A DNA stretch of 64,000 nucleotides from Ophioceras dolichostomum (taxonomy: Eukaryota > Ascomycota > Sordariomycetes > Magnaporthales > Ophioceraceae). The notes beneath the pieces were generated by a model, which searched no databases, was not told the origin of the DNA, and was given only the letters and a program-made list of their open reading frames with translations. The stretch spans positions 1 to 64,000 of the forward strand of contig PYST01000199.1 in the NCBI GenBank assembly GCA_003049485.1, in the 5' to 3' direction. Of the stretch, positions 32,224-43,550 are shown piece by piece. A program made the translations under genes and the position numbers. Numbering within the stretch: the first letter of the stretch is position 1; the number at the start of each line of letters is the position of its first letter.

Positions 32224-33257
32224 ATGCGTCTCCCTTCCATTGCCACTACCCTCCTCCTGTCCGGACTTTTCCTGGCCAGTGCAATCCCCACCGGCGTCAA
32301 CGCCAGTGGCTACCTAAATAACTGCCCAAAGTGCTTCATGTGGAACACGTTCAAAGAGGACCCGAACGGGCATCTTCTCAAGTGCTACTGCTTCAACGAA
32401 TACCTTGAGCTCGTGGACAGCACGGCGCACCTCAACGAGAAGATGGGCAATATCCATGGCAAGTTGGTGTGGGGCTTGTGAGTTTGAATCTCAATCTTCC
32501 ATTCACCTCTAGAGATGCTCCCACTGACCCCCCGCCAGAGCGGGACAGGGCCGCCTACTGGCGGCGCCTCCTGGGAGAGCCTTTGCTCTTCCAGGAATTC
32601 GTGGAGAAAACGGCTTTCTTTACAGATATCTGCCCCAGACGCTGAGCGCCAGGGCCTAGCTGTCTGCTGGCTAACTTAACACCCCGCCGCAACGGCATAG
32701 GTTGATCTCTTTCATGTCCATAAAGCAGATCAGCGCACGCGCAGACAAACATTGGCCGAGTGCCGGGCTCAACCTATGCGGAGACCGGAAAGCGGAGCGC
32801 ACTACAGGTGTGCCTTAGGCTCGCAAGGGCTAAGGGTTTGAAATGCTAGCTGCCGAGTTTAGGTAGCCGCTAGCACGTCCTATACCCCTCGGGAGGTCGG
32901 GCCTGGACAGCCCTCGGACGTTAAATAAACCATTAACCATTAACCATCTAGAGATGCTCCGCCCTACATCGATGGATAGATGAGGACAGCCTAACTGATG
33001 CTCGGTGCCACCTACCTACCTTCTCCTACCTTAGGAACAAGTATCGCGAGACATGCTGGGATTTTTCACTGTCATACAACTCCATCTACGTTGCAACTTG
33101 CGCCGATGGGTACGGCGGCAAGGAGATAACGTGGATCGACCTCGGTAGGTGTTCTCTAGCATAGACTCGGTGGAAGATGCCCAGCTAACGGTACCTGAGT
33201 TCTGACACAGACCATCATATCAGCTGTAGCGTTGACGGGATCCTGTTGATGGACTGA
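32224..33257 (+). CDS. CVNH (cyanovirin-N homology) secreted protein, copy B
   Basis: Exons 32224-32477, 33035-33144 and 33211-33257 (phases 2 and 1) give 136 aa. Residues 1-27 form a signal peptide (LLLSGLFLASAIPTGVNA). The mature part has paired CVNH half-repeats: LNNCPKCFMW, HLLKCYCF, STAHLNEKMGNIHGKLVWGL, then RETCWDFSL, SIYVATCADG, ITWIDLDHHISCSVDGILLMD. Cys residues are conserved at half-repeat positions. CVNH proteins are small fungal and fern lectins; secretion implies a wall or extracellular role. Intron 1 is 557 nt, far longer than its neighbours, because a LINE fragment is inserted in it. The splice sites (GTGAGT and CCTTAG) remain intact, so the gene may still be expressed. Its tandem partner upstream looks disabled. 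Confidence 0.85.
32522..32946 (+). mobile_element. 5'-truncated non-LTR retrotransposon (LINE) in an intron
   Basis: A 425-bp insert flanked by a perfect 14-bp target-site duplication (TCTAGAGATGCTCC at 32508-32521 and 32947-32960). It begins inside an open frame (ERDRAAYWRRLLGEPLLFQEF...) that ends at a TGA near 32643, which looks like the C-terminus of a LINE ORF2. A 3' UTR of about 300 bp follows, ending in AATAAACC and a short tandem CATTAAC tail instead of poly(A). Variable-length duplication, 5' truncation and a simple-repeat tail are the marks of target-primed reverse transcription. Clade (Tad1-like?) is not certain. Confidence 0.85.
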
Positions 33258-33615
33258 TTGACTGCTATCGGGCGGGCTATTGTCATCATGATTTCTGGAG
33301 TGTGCAGGGGTTGTGGCATGCGTTTGATATCATCACTGAGGTGCTTGTGTGGGCATCAGAGCCATCAGACTTCTTCGAGGAGAGAGAGCGGGCATTTTGA
33401 CGCATTTTTACGCAGATGTCCTTTGACCAGATCATTATTCGGAAAGGTTTGTAAGAGAAATTTGACAAGCAGGAGCCCCTCCTTACCTCTAGCTACTCCT
33501 AGCAATGTACTTCCGTCTCAAACACAACCATTTCCTTGACATATAAATTCCCCTTTCACCTCCCAAGCCTTCCTGACCGCCGCATTTGGCCCTCCTTTCG
33601 TTTCTTCACTATCAT
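33258..33615. other. Convergent intergenic spacer
   Basis: The 3' flanks of the plus-strand CVNH gene and the minus-strand FAD oxidase meet here. No gene was seen. Confidence 0.6.
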
Positions 33616-35139
33616 CTACGGCCTCCAACCACCCGTCCTATCCCGAAACAGCCCTTTCGGATCAACATCCGCCGACACGGCCCTCGCCAACGCCCTGCTC
33701 TCGGGCCGCAGTCGCCCGAAGTAGTCCTGTCGATAAAACCCGTAGTTCATAAACACAGGTAGGTGCACGTCCGCAGGCAGCGTCCCGTCCGCCTCCCAGG
33801 CGAGCACCCGCTCGCGTATCCCGCTGTACGTCTGCTGCATCACGCCGTCCATCCTCGCGTAGTCGCTCGCCAGGAGGAAATGGTAGTTCACCTCGATGAT
33901 CATCCGGTCCACGCCGGCGTCGCAGTCGATGAGGTCACCGCCGCGGTCGAGCGCGGCCTGCGCGATGCGTCTGGGAAAGGGCTGAAACGCGATAGAGGCC
34001 ACGATACCGGGCACGAGCAGCGCGGTGGAGGAGACGGAGCGCCAGTGCGCGTGCAGCGCCTGCATCACCGTGTCGGCGTTGGCGTCGGACGGGATAGGGA
34101 TCGTCTCGGTGCCGATCTGAACGTTGGAAAGGGGGACGATCACCCAGTTGCTGGAGGCCATCAGGTCGGCGTAGGTGCGCGTGCGGCACGTGTTGGTGAC
34201 GGGCTGCAGTATGCCACCACTGCTAGAAGCGGTAAAGTTGTCGAATATCCCTGGCGGAGGCGTGGGCCCGTCGTAGAAGAGGAACAGGATCCACGTGTCG
34301 ACGAGGTCGGCGTTCGTGCGCTCGGCAGTGACGATCACGGCGGCGCGGTCGTCGGTGTTATATTCCGTGAAATCGCGTACGGCGCGCAGCAGCTGCTCGT
34401 CGATCGCGGGCGTGCGGACGTAAACGACGTTGCCGCCCCAGACGTCTCCTTGAGAGTGCGCCTGCAGGAGGTACGAGGTCACAACGCCGAAGTTGTTGCC
34501 GCCTCCCTTGAGCGCCTTGAAGAGGGAAGGGTTTTTGGTCGAGGATGCGGTGGTGACGGTGCTATTCGCGAGGACGATCTCGTATTCTATCACGGAGGAC
34601 GCGGCCCAGCCGTACTGCGCCGACATGTACGAGAGACCCCCGCCCAGCACGAGGCCGCCGACCCCCGTGTTGCCGATGCGGCCTCCCACGAAAGTCCAGC
34701 CAGTGCCGTCCAGCGCGGCGGCGACGCCGTGGAGCCTGTTGCCGGGACCGAGGCGGAGGAGGCCCGTCTGCGGGTCGAGGAGGATTTGGTCTAGCTTCTG
34801 GGTGGAGATCAGCGCGCCGTCGGAGACGCTCGCGAAGTAGTTGTTCGGGCTGTGCCCTCCCGATTTAATAGCGAACCGCTCGTTGTTCTGGGAGAGGATG
34901 GAGATCACCGTCGCGACCTCGTCGGCGGTGGTGGGGAAGATGATGCATGTGGGCGTGAGGGCGCTGCAGGATGTCGACCAGTACTCGGTCTGCTCGTCGA
35001 TGTAGGCGAGGGAAAGGGGACGGGAGACCTCGATGGTGGTGAGGGCTTCCACTGCGGAGCAGGTGTCTGCGAGAGCTCGTGCCGGTCCCATCAGGAGGAC
35101 GGACAGGGAGAGAAGAACACGAAGGTTGCGGTGAATCAT
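33616..35139 (-). CDS. Secreted FAD-linked (BBE-type) oxidoreductase
   Basis: An intronless 507-aa protein, the usual length for the family. Residues 1-24 are a signal peptide. The PCMH-type FAD-binding domain includes SGGHSPNNY, where His96 is the expected covalent FAD attachment site, LGPGNRLHGVAAALDGTGW, and GGRIGNTGVGGLVLGGGLSY. GGGNNFGVVTSYLLQ contributes to FAD binding. The C-terminal berberine-bridge-like segment has FMNYGFYRQDYFGRLRPESRALARAVSADVDPKGLF, close to the family's usual N-Y and DP-F pattern. Such enzymes oxidise alcohols, sugars or secondary-metabolite intermediates with O2; the substrate cannot be told. No biosynthetic backbone gene lies nearby, so a secondary-metabolite role is not supported by context. 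Confidence 0.93.
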   Translation of the reverse strand: MIHRNLRVLLSLSVLLMGPARALADTCSAVEALTTIEVSRPLSLAYIDEQTEYWSTSCSALTPTCIIFPTTADEVATVISILSQNNERFAIKSGGHSPNNYFASVSDGALISTQKLDQILLDPQTGLLRLGPGNRLHGVAAALDGTGWTFVGGRIGNTGVGGLVLGGGLSYMSAQYGWAASSVIEYEIVLANSTVTTASSTKNPSLFKALKGGGNNFGVVTSYLLQAHSQGDVWGGNVVYVRTPAIDEQLLRAVRDFTEYNTDDRAAVIVTAERTNADLVDTWILFLFYDGPTPPPGIFDNFTASSSGGILQPVTNTCRTRTYADLMASSNWVIVPLSNVQIGTETIPIPSDANADTVMQALHAHWRSVSSTALLVPGIVASIAFQPFPRRIAQAALDRGGDLIDCDAGVDRMIIEVNYHFLLASDYARMDGVMQQTYSGIRERVLAWEADGTLPADVHLPVFMNYGFYRQDYFGRLRPESRALARAVSADVDPKGLFRDRTGGWRP

Positions 35140-37086
35140 CTTGGAGGCTGCCTATCTCGTGTTCAAGTGTTTGCTGTATTCTGCATGATGCTCAGGCACG
35201 ATCTATTCTTGCTTGTGGGGTGGCCATCGATCTCGTACGCGCCATCGTCCCCCTTTTTATTGAGCCTCTCCCTTTTCTCCCCAGCCGGCTCTTACGAGTA
35301 GATCATATCCTAATGCGGATCTAAGAGATCGTTCCCGCTCACTGTCGTCCTCAAACCAAGGTCTTTGCGAGATGTGAGGGATTGGCATCGAGACCTTCCG
35401 CTTTCATCTCTCGCCCATGGCTGCAGGAGTGCCTCTGTAGATGGCACGGTGAAAAGAGCGCTCTGTGGCCGCCGGGATATGAGTGCTTGGGCATGTATGA
35501 TGACGGCAGAGGCCTCGGCAGCCTCCAAGTGAATGGCTGTTTCCTGTCACTTGAACCGTGGTCGCGCACGGGAAGTGGGAGCAGGGCTAAGATATCTTGG
35601 CCAGAGGCTCAGGCAGTGGCCGCTCTCGCTAACAGGCTCGCTTGTCTTGAACTGGAGGTCTGGGCTGAAATGGCCCGAAAAGGGGCGGGAGAGACTGCGA
35701 CCGTACATGTGGAGTATCGGGGCCGAGGAGAACACAGAGAGGTGCCGAGCAAATGGCTCGGGACGGAGGTCTCGCGGCCGCCAGCTGATTCGCGGAAAAC
35801 CGACAAGGAGGGGTGACAGCCGAGTCGAAGAAGACCGAAGCGTGCAGAGCGGGGACGAATTGATGAGTTGAGCGCTGAGCTGCCCTCTGGTCCTGCGTAG
35901 CTGTCATCTGCACCGTGCCGGATTGGGGCATGAATGCTACGAAATATTTAAGAACAGAGCAGGTTGCACAAGATGAAGAAAGGCGCTGTTGACTGTTCGT
36001 CCCATGTCCGTACGCCACGTTGAGGGAACTTGAAGTTTGGGATCGGCGTTCTTGATGAAGTGAATCCGACCCCAAGAACGTAATGTAACTCCGACTAAGA
36101 AAACAGGGAACTCTCTCACGGGATTAAGTGAGTTCGAAAAGAGAAAATAGCCTGCGAGTAAGAAGGGTATCAGCGGGTAATTAGCGTACTCTTTGGGAAG
36201 GAGATGTTCAATGGTTCTGTGGTCCCTTCCCCCACAACTCTAGGTACATGTTGAGGCGGGAAGCGAGATCAAGGGTACTGGAACCTCCATCGGTCCATAG
36301 GCACAAGCTCGGCATCCAGGCTGTATGACCGATGAGGATACGGCAAAAAAAGGAGTCTCGAGGGAGGCCGGCCAGGTTGTTTTGTTGGCAGAGAAGTATG
36401 ATTGGGTAGGCAAAAAAGTACACGAAAGGGGAGGCTGGACGGAAGATAGCTGTTGCGAGAACCCTAGCAACAACAATGAAGACCTAGCCGCCCCTACCCA
36501 CTCCAGGAGATCGCCCACCTAAATTTTGGACATTTGGGACAGGAAAGAGCGTCTCAACACTTTTCTACAGTGCTTCCGAGATCATTTTTCTTTTCCAAGA
36601 CGCTCTATTTTTCTTTTCCCCGAGCCGTAAGGATTTCCTGATCGTCTTATCGAAAAAAAAGTCAAAAATAGAGCATCTTGAGATCGATTCATGGACCCCC
36701 CATCGGGCGGCTAGGGAGTTATGGAGTCTGCATTGTATGGCCTGTAATTGCCCGGGAGGTATGTTGGAGTTGGCACACATCAACCTTCGAGCGCCCTCAC
36801 GGATCTGCCCTGCCGCTCGAACGATCGTCTATATCGCTGCGAAACGAACAATGTTCGGACAACCTAAGTGATGGGATGGAGGAAGGTTCGGTACCCCCGC
36901 CTTTCGTGAATCCCTCCTTGTGTAACCGCAGATATCACGTGGGCAACCCCTCCGTCAGGTTTCCACGCGTCGTCGCCCGATCCAGAGCCTTTGCTCTCGA
37001 GCTCACTAATATCACCAACTCTGACTCTGCTACGCGACTCCTTCGAATGAAATTGGCACGTCACAGCATTCGAAAGTTGGATCACC
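35140..37086. other. Divergent intergenic region, no convincing gene
   Basis: Between the minus-strand FAD oxidase and the plus-strand ankyrin/deaminase gene, so both promoters lie here. Frames at 35382-35871 and elsewhere overlap on both strands without domain-like content. Confidence 0.5.
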
Positions 37087-38701
37087 ATGTCATCTAGCAC
37101 AGCCACCAGTCTCATCGCGGCAGACACCCGGCTGAAGCAGGAGTTAACCCTTCAGTAACGGCGGGGGCTGGTCCATGCAATTGTGGAGTGGTGGGACGCC
37201 AGCGCAGTCGGGGTCCGTGCCCGTTCTGCTCCGAGATGCACTTACATTCGTTCAACCACTTCATGGAGGGCTACCGTAACTATAGCGATCCGAGAAGTCG
37301 TGTCGAGGCACGAACCGCGCCCTGCGCGCACGGCGATGGCGACACCAGATACTACTCGATAGCATTCCTGTTTGACGGCGGCAAGCTAGGACCCCGCGGT
37401 CGCTTCGAGTTCGAGCTATCACGGCGCAAGGAAAGTGAAACAGACTATGAGCCGACTAGATGGATGTTTCGGACCGTCGACGTGGAAAACAACTCAAGCT
37501 ATACGGTCCAGTAGACCAAGATTGGCTCGAATGGTTGCTGTCGCGGTCTTCGATAAAGGACGGCCGAGACACAGATCCGATTCTGGACACAGATCCGAAA
37601 CAGCCGGCATCGGATCTGATCATCTCGGCAGCGAAAGAGGGTGACATACCTCGGCGGGACAAGGCCCTATCCAGCTCGTCGGATTCGCGAGCTCTTCTAC
37701 GCTGCCGAGCCCCCGAGACCGGCGAATCTCTCATTCCCCTTGCTGCGCGACACGGTCATCAGCAAACAGTCCAGTTTCTCCTCGACAAGGGCCTGGAGGT
37801 CGATTTCCCCAACTTCAACGGGCGGACAGCATTAATGGAGGCTGCACTCTGGACCCAGCCCGAGATTGTTAGGATGCTGCTCGAAGCTGGAGCCGATCAC
37901 GACATTGAAGACAAGAAAGGAAAGACGGCAGTCAACTTCGCCTTCGAGTCGGACGAGATCGACGAAGAGAGACATCTACGCAGCGCGGGGGAGTATATGG
38001 AAAAGCCGCTGTTGGCGAAGCGGCGCCGTCAGTTGATACTGCGTCACCTCGGCCGCTACCCGAGACCGGCTCCCGAAAGACTCGAGGGACTTCTCCGGGA
38101 CGGGGACCCGTTGCTCTTGATCTATAAAGAGTTCGACGAGCAGATATCCAAAGGGTCGATCTTCATACTTGGGCCTTTCGCGGAATTCCAGGCCGCCTCA
38201 GAGCAGGCCATGTGGAAGACGATTGGCTTCCTTCGCCGAGGGCCACGTTTCCCTGTGGTTTCGGTAATAAGCGGCTGGTCCGGGGCGCAGGTGTCCCCCG
38301 AGCCACGAGTCCTCCGGATCAACTCATGGTTCCGTGAGCTAGACAACAGCGAGTAGATGCAGAAGACATTGGAAGTCGCTCGAAGAATAGGGTTCGAGTT
38401 CGAGGTTGACTGGCGCGACAAACGCAACGAACCTGGAAGCCGCAACGCATCCCACGCCGAGGCGATGTTGATGTGTTTCTTCGTAACAAAGCACTACCTC
38501 TTTGAAGAGGACATCGAGGAAGACGAGGAGAACTTCCTCCAATTCTTCCACCATCAGCGCCGAAAACGTAGCGCTGAGATTATCGTTAACTCTGAGCCTT
38601 GCACCTCCTGCCTAGGCATCGCGGCAAAGATATTCGAGGAGCTTGGAATCAAGTTCACATTCACGGTTCTGAAGAAAGTGACGGTCAAAGAAAAGGAGTA
38701 A
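37087..38701 (+). pseudogene. Ankyrin-repeat protein with C-terminal nucleic-acid deaminase-like domain, interrupted
   Basis: Exon 1 (37087-37154, MSSSTATSLIAADTRLKQEL) joins through a 53-nt GTAACG...GCGCAG intron to an N-terminal zinc-binding-like motif, CPFCSEMHLHSFNHF. This frame stops at 37512. The next frame opens at 37460 and requires a one-base shift or an unseen short intron. It holds two to three ankyrin repeats (LIPLAARHGHQQTVQFLLDK and GRTALMEAALWTQPEIVRML), then a helical linker. An in-frame TAG at 38354-38356 separates this from the last 114 residues, a cytidine-deaminase fold: HAE at 38453-38461 as zinc ligand and catalytic Glu, and PCTSC at about 38597-38611 supplying the two Cys ligands. 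The full fusion would be about 500 aa. Fungal ankyrin-linked deaminases related to bacterial toxin deaminases have been described in comparative genomics, but I cannot assign the subfamily or substrate. Confidence 0.75.
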
Positions 38702-41237
38702 GTTGACGGGTGGCGAGAACGAAATCAATCGATCGAGAGAGAAAGAGGCTTGATGGATTCACGGGATGCAACTGGTACCTGTAAATAGGTACCATCTACC
38801 TCCCAAGAAGGCAGAGATACTCGTATTCTTGTTAGAAAATTTAAATTGCGCTCTAAGTCTCGCATAACTCTTGTTTCGGTAACTGCTTGGCCAACTGCTA
38901 CCTTATATGTGTAAACCATTAAGAAATCATGGTACACTACTATATATGTCTTTAGGGACTTTTAGCCTCGACGACGAAGCTGCAGTGTTGTAAACAGCCA
39001 ACTAAGTAAATAGGAAGTACCTACTCGGCGCGGAGCGCCAGAACGGGTACGTCGGCAATTTTGCACCGTTGTTCATTATATTAGTCTGACACGAAACAAA
39101 CGAAAACAGCTCCATAGCAGAATTGGGATTCGTAATGTGGTCGGTACTCCAGTGGCGTAGGTGATTCGCAACATTGAGGTTGCAATAACTGGTCTACTCT
39201 CCTCTCTTTTCGGCCGGGAAAAGAACGCTTCTAATGCTGTGGAAAGTGAGCGAGACTTGGATGCTCTAACTCCCTCTAAAGGGAGTCTGTGGCTTGCAGG
39301 ATCCCATAAATGTCCCCCTGAAGTCCGCCACGAAAACCATCGGGTATGGGCACGGGGGAGTAAACGGCTCTTAGTAACATAGTAAGTGGTCTCTGAACCA
39401 TATATGTCAGTTACGGCGAAAAGGCGGGGAGCCGTCGAGGACAGGATATGGGAGAAACAAGCCCACTGCCGCCACCTAGCAAGCAGGGCTGGCAAGTAGA
39501 CAAGTACTAGGTTGAATACGACGGAGCTGCCCTCGCTTCGACCGGCATACCGCAGCCGGGTCCCGGTCTCTGTACACACAGTCTGTCTCCGATCGATCCC
39601 CGGCCTCTATACTAAGAATGGCCCCCGCTACGACCAGTTGACGACGCTGCCTAGCATCTGGCTTGTCGTGCCACTAGTTCAGAGCTCACTACTGTGTATC
39701 TCACTGTGTCTGCTAGTCCTCAGGATCCGCCCTGTCTAGCAGTCTAGCACCGCACCATGTCGCCCTAGCTTCGACACAGCCCGGTCCAGTCCGCTCCTCC
39801 GGACGACTCTGTTGGTAAGGCAACAACCAGACGCCCCGGAACTGCACGGTAGCTGGGCCGTTGCATAAGCTCCATATGCTAGAGGCAAACTAAATAAGTG
39901 CTATTGTAGTCGCGCTCTAGAACGATGCTGCTGTATATGCGGAACGAATGCAGAACCTCGGCCGCGTAGACTGATACTCGTGGCTATCTGACGAGAGCCG
40001 GAGGGGTGAGGGGCGAGAGACGGAGAGCAGACACGGGAGGATCTGGAGAGAAGCAGAGAGGAGAGGCAGTTTGAGCCCCCGAGAATGGAAAGTCCCGGCT
40101 TCCTTGCATTCGTCATCATCAGTCACTTGCTCATCGTCATTGTCAGATCCGCTCACGCAAAGTCTCCCCCTCCGGATCGGACTCACACCCACACACTCAC
40201 CGCTTTCACCCGCCCTCATTCCCGCGACTCGCATCTTCCCCGATGGAGACAAAGCCAACGAAACGTTGCTTTCCCTCCCCCACCCACCTTTGTACCTCTC
40301 GAGGAAGGCGACTCCCACCTTCGTCCCTCGTGAAGACGCCACAGTCGCACACAGACGGTGCCTCATCACTTTGCTTGAAACGCCAGCTAGCCTACATACT
40401 AGTCTAGTCCGCCTTGCTGTGCGCGCTACGCAGGGTGGGTAGTGGGCTGGTAGGAAGGTCTGAGTAACCCAACCTCCCTTTCCCACCAGCCCACCTCCCT
40501 CCCACCTCTCCCCTCCCCCCTCCTCACCTCATGTGCGACCGGGCGGACTACCTAGGTACTTGCTTCTCAGCACTAGCGGTAAAAAGCAAGCAGTTCGGAT
40601 TTGCGTTCCATGCTGCCTGTCCGTCCACTCAGCGTCCTCGGCGACTTCTCCTCATCCTCCTGCTCCCCTTCCCAGTCCGGCGGACGGGAAGCCGCAGCAC
40701 AGGTGAGACAAGCGCTGCTTTTTTCTCTCTTTGTGGGCTGTGGAACAGAGATGGATTGTCTTGTCTTGCTTTCTCCGCTTGTTTTCCCTCTTGCTCTCTC
40801 TGCAGCTTCTGCGCTGCGAGCAGCGCGTTTGTCCTCCAGTCGCTTTTGCTTGCCACTCCGCTGGTAGTCACACACCCTTCTGCTTGACCACTGGAGTCCT
40901 GCGGCTGGCACACCACACCACACTCTGCGCTCCGTACAGTACCATTTTCCAGTTTTCCCTGAAGCCGGTGAGGAGAGCGGGAGTGGAATTTCGTCTATCG
41001 GCATGCACCAGACGTCGGATACGGCCGCATGAGGAAAATTCCGTCAACTCGGCGCTACGTGCCGGCTACATGCTAGGTACCAGGTACAGGTAGGTAGTTT
41101 GCTTTCTGGTGGTCAGCACATCACCACTATGTCGTGCGCGGCGGAGGCGATCGATCCGAGGCCAGACAACAAAATATTCCGGCGATGGACCGACGTACGC
41201 AGCAGCAATGACAGAGAAGCGACTGGAATACGCCGTG

Positions 41238-41266
41238 TCTGTGCCTGTGCCTGTGCCTGTGCCTGA
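41238..41266. repeat. TGTGCC hexamer microsatellite
   Basis: About five tandem copies of a CTGTGC/TGTGCC hexamer. It lies in non-coding DNA. Confidence 0.8.
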
Positions 41267-43489
41267 GTCCTGATCGGCTGCAGTGCGTGCATTGAAGATG
41301 CTTGGTCGCTTCGTATTTCTTCGAGTAGGTTGGCATCACATCACAGACAGACTTGTTCGTCCTGTAGCATCTTTTCGTTTTCTTTCTCCGTATTCTCCCG
41401 CCCTCCGTGTCCAACCCAACCCAATCCAGCATTGATCCGTGCCCCTTCCTTCTCTCGTCCGTGTGTTCCGTGTCCCTGCGAGGTCTGTTCCACGGGTCTG
41501 GCCCGCAGCCCGCTCGGCGCTAAGCCCTCCACCTATTTTGCGGCGCACACACTGAATACAAACTTCTAGTCAGACTGTAGGTAGGCTCCTTGTGTTGTGA
41601 TGTGGGATATCCCACGAATGACGTGTAACGTGTAATGTTTTCCCGCCAGGTGGTTTCACTGGGAGCTTTTCTTTTCTTTCCCTTTCTTTGTGCTTGTGGT
41701 TCATCAAGTAAGTACCTGGGTAGCTAACGCCCAGTGATGAGTTTGTGTCCCATATGTCTTTCGAAGTGGGGGGAGCCGGGGATGGAAGGGGTCGTTTGTT
41801 GTATCTCGAAAGAGTCACTCTTTTTCTGATGACGCGTTGTCTTCCAAAATTCATCTAAGCTTCCTGGATAGTAGGTCGCTTGCTGCCGAGTGCACCGTCC
41901 ATCCGTCATCATCACTGCGATCTGGCCCGCCCTCGGTTCAAGCCTGTATCGAGCTAGGGGATCTATTCTCCTCTAGCAGCGCCACATATCCAGCAAAAGA
42001 CGAAAGATATTGCTTTCATCAATACGTCGATGGGTTCGCATTGACCGGTCTCTGCGGGAGCTAAAAGAGAGAGACCAAAGGGCAGGCACCGCAGCGGAGG
42101 TGGGAAAGGGTTACGCACATACATACCAAAGTGGCGCCGCCACGTGTTTCGCCCCTGGAAGCTCCCACTCCGCGGACCTCTGCCGGCATCCGCGGTGGTG
42201 GACCTAGGATAGACGGTATGTAACAGAACGGGAGCGGGAATGGGAGTCGCAAGATCGATGGTTGGCGGGAGTTAAAGAACACAAGTAGTGCTCAGATGTG
42301 AGCGCCCGCTCGTGGAGCAAGGAGGAAGAAGGAGGAGGAGGAGTTGGCGCGCGCGGCTTCTATGTACTACGAGTGGTAGGCACATCGGGCCGTTCCACGA
42401 AGGACCCCCTCCCTCTCCCTTTCTCCATCCACCACACTCCACTCTTCGACGCGGGCACCCACCTGCCCACACAACCCCTCCTACGCCAGCGTAGCCTCTA
42501 CCCTCCTATTCCGTTCGTAAAGCTACTGCATCGTGCAGCCAGACCGGAGAATAAGGGACAAAAAATCTGCGGCAGATCATCGACGCCCGCTCGCACGATA
42601 TGCTACCTACCTAACCTACCCAATAATATGTCTGCTGGTGTATGGTGCGCCTTAATAGGCCGGCATATTGGCAGCGGGGATTACGGGTTGGTTATTTGTT
42701 GTCCGCTGCGGGAAGGAAAGTAGAGCCGGACGGAGGGCAGGCGAGGGCTGATCGCCCGGTTGCGATCGCAGTAAGTCTCGGTGGGCCGAATGTAACAGCG
42801 ACGATGAGGAGGGAGAGGTGAGGAGGCTCTGGAGGCATAGGGTTACTGATGAGTCAGTCCCCTTCCTCCCATGCCTTCCTTCCATAACCTAACTCTCTAC
42901 GTAGGCGTATGGAATCCAGACCGCCCGCCAAAGGCACAAGGAGAAGAAGAAAAAAAAAGAAGATCAACCTATCTACCGCTGGTTCCTAGCTACCAACCAC
43001 CCTGATTCGTATCCGCGAAGCTGAGTCGCGGTGTGCGACACATCAATGTGTGTCTGTGATACGTTTCTCACGTCGGCATCAGAGCTAGCTACTAACCAGT
43101 CAGCCAACGAGCCAAGCCAGCCAGTTAGAAACCATGTAAGAAGAGGAGAGAACAAAAGACTGGAGGACCAAGAGTGGCCAACCTAACCTAATCCAACCTA
43201 CCTACCCAACCAATCCACACACAATTTCTGGCCCAGTGCCCTCCCGCCCGTCATGTATCATGTAGCCTCCCGTCTCTCTGTTTTTCTCCGGCGGTGGTGG
43301 GCGGCTGGCAAAAGACCGACGCAGAACACGCCATCCAACGATAACTGATAATAGTGCGTAGGGGGACCCGAGGAAGGCCGAGACCAGACCAGACCAGGCC
43401 ACAAGCCAAAGGGCAAGGGTCAGCGCCCCCTCAAATGCATAGGGCGCACAGCATCGTTTGGCGTTTTTGAGCCGCAGCGATCGATCCCT

Positions 43490-43507
43490 CCCCCCCCCCC
43501 CCCCCCC

Positions 43508-43539
<32 letters not shown>

Positions 43540-43550
43540 TNCCCCCCCCC
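43490..43550. other. Homopolymer and single N, assembly artefact
   Basis: A run of about 26 C is followed by 25 T, one N and 9 C. Such a block is typical of a mis-joined or unresolved homopolymer. Frames passing through it are not real. Confidence 0.8.

Noticed and set aside
8314..38356. TAG reassigned as a sense codon
   Set aside because: TAG is used as the normal terminator of several intact genes here (FAD oxidase, small Cys-rich protein), so the code is standard.
39076..39579. 167-codon minus frame and its plus-strand overlap at 39161-39382
   Set aside because: Both strands look equally (poorly) coding, and no motif or repeat relationship was found.
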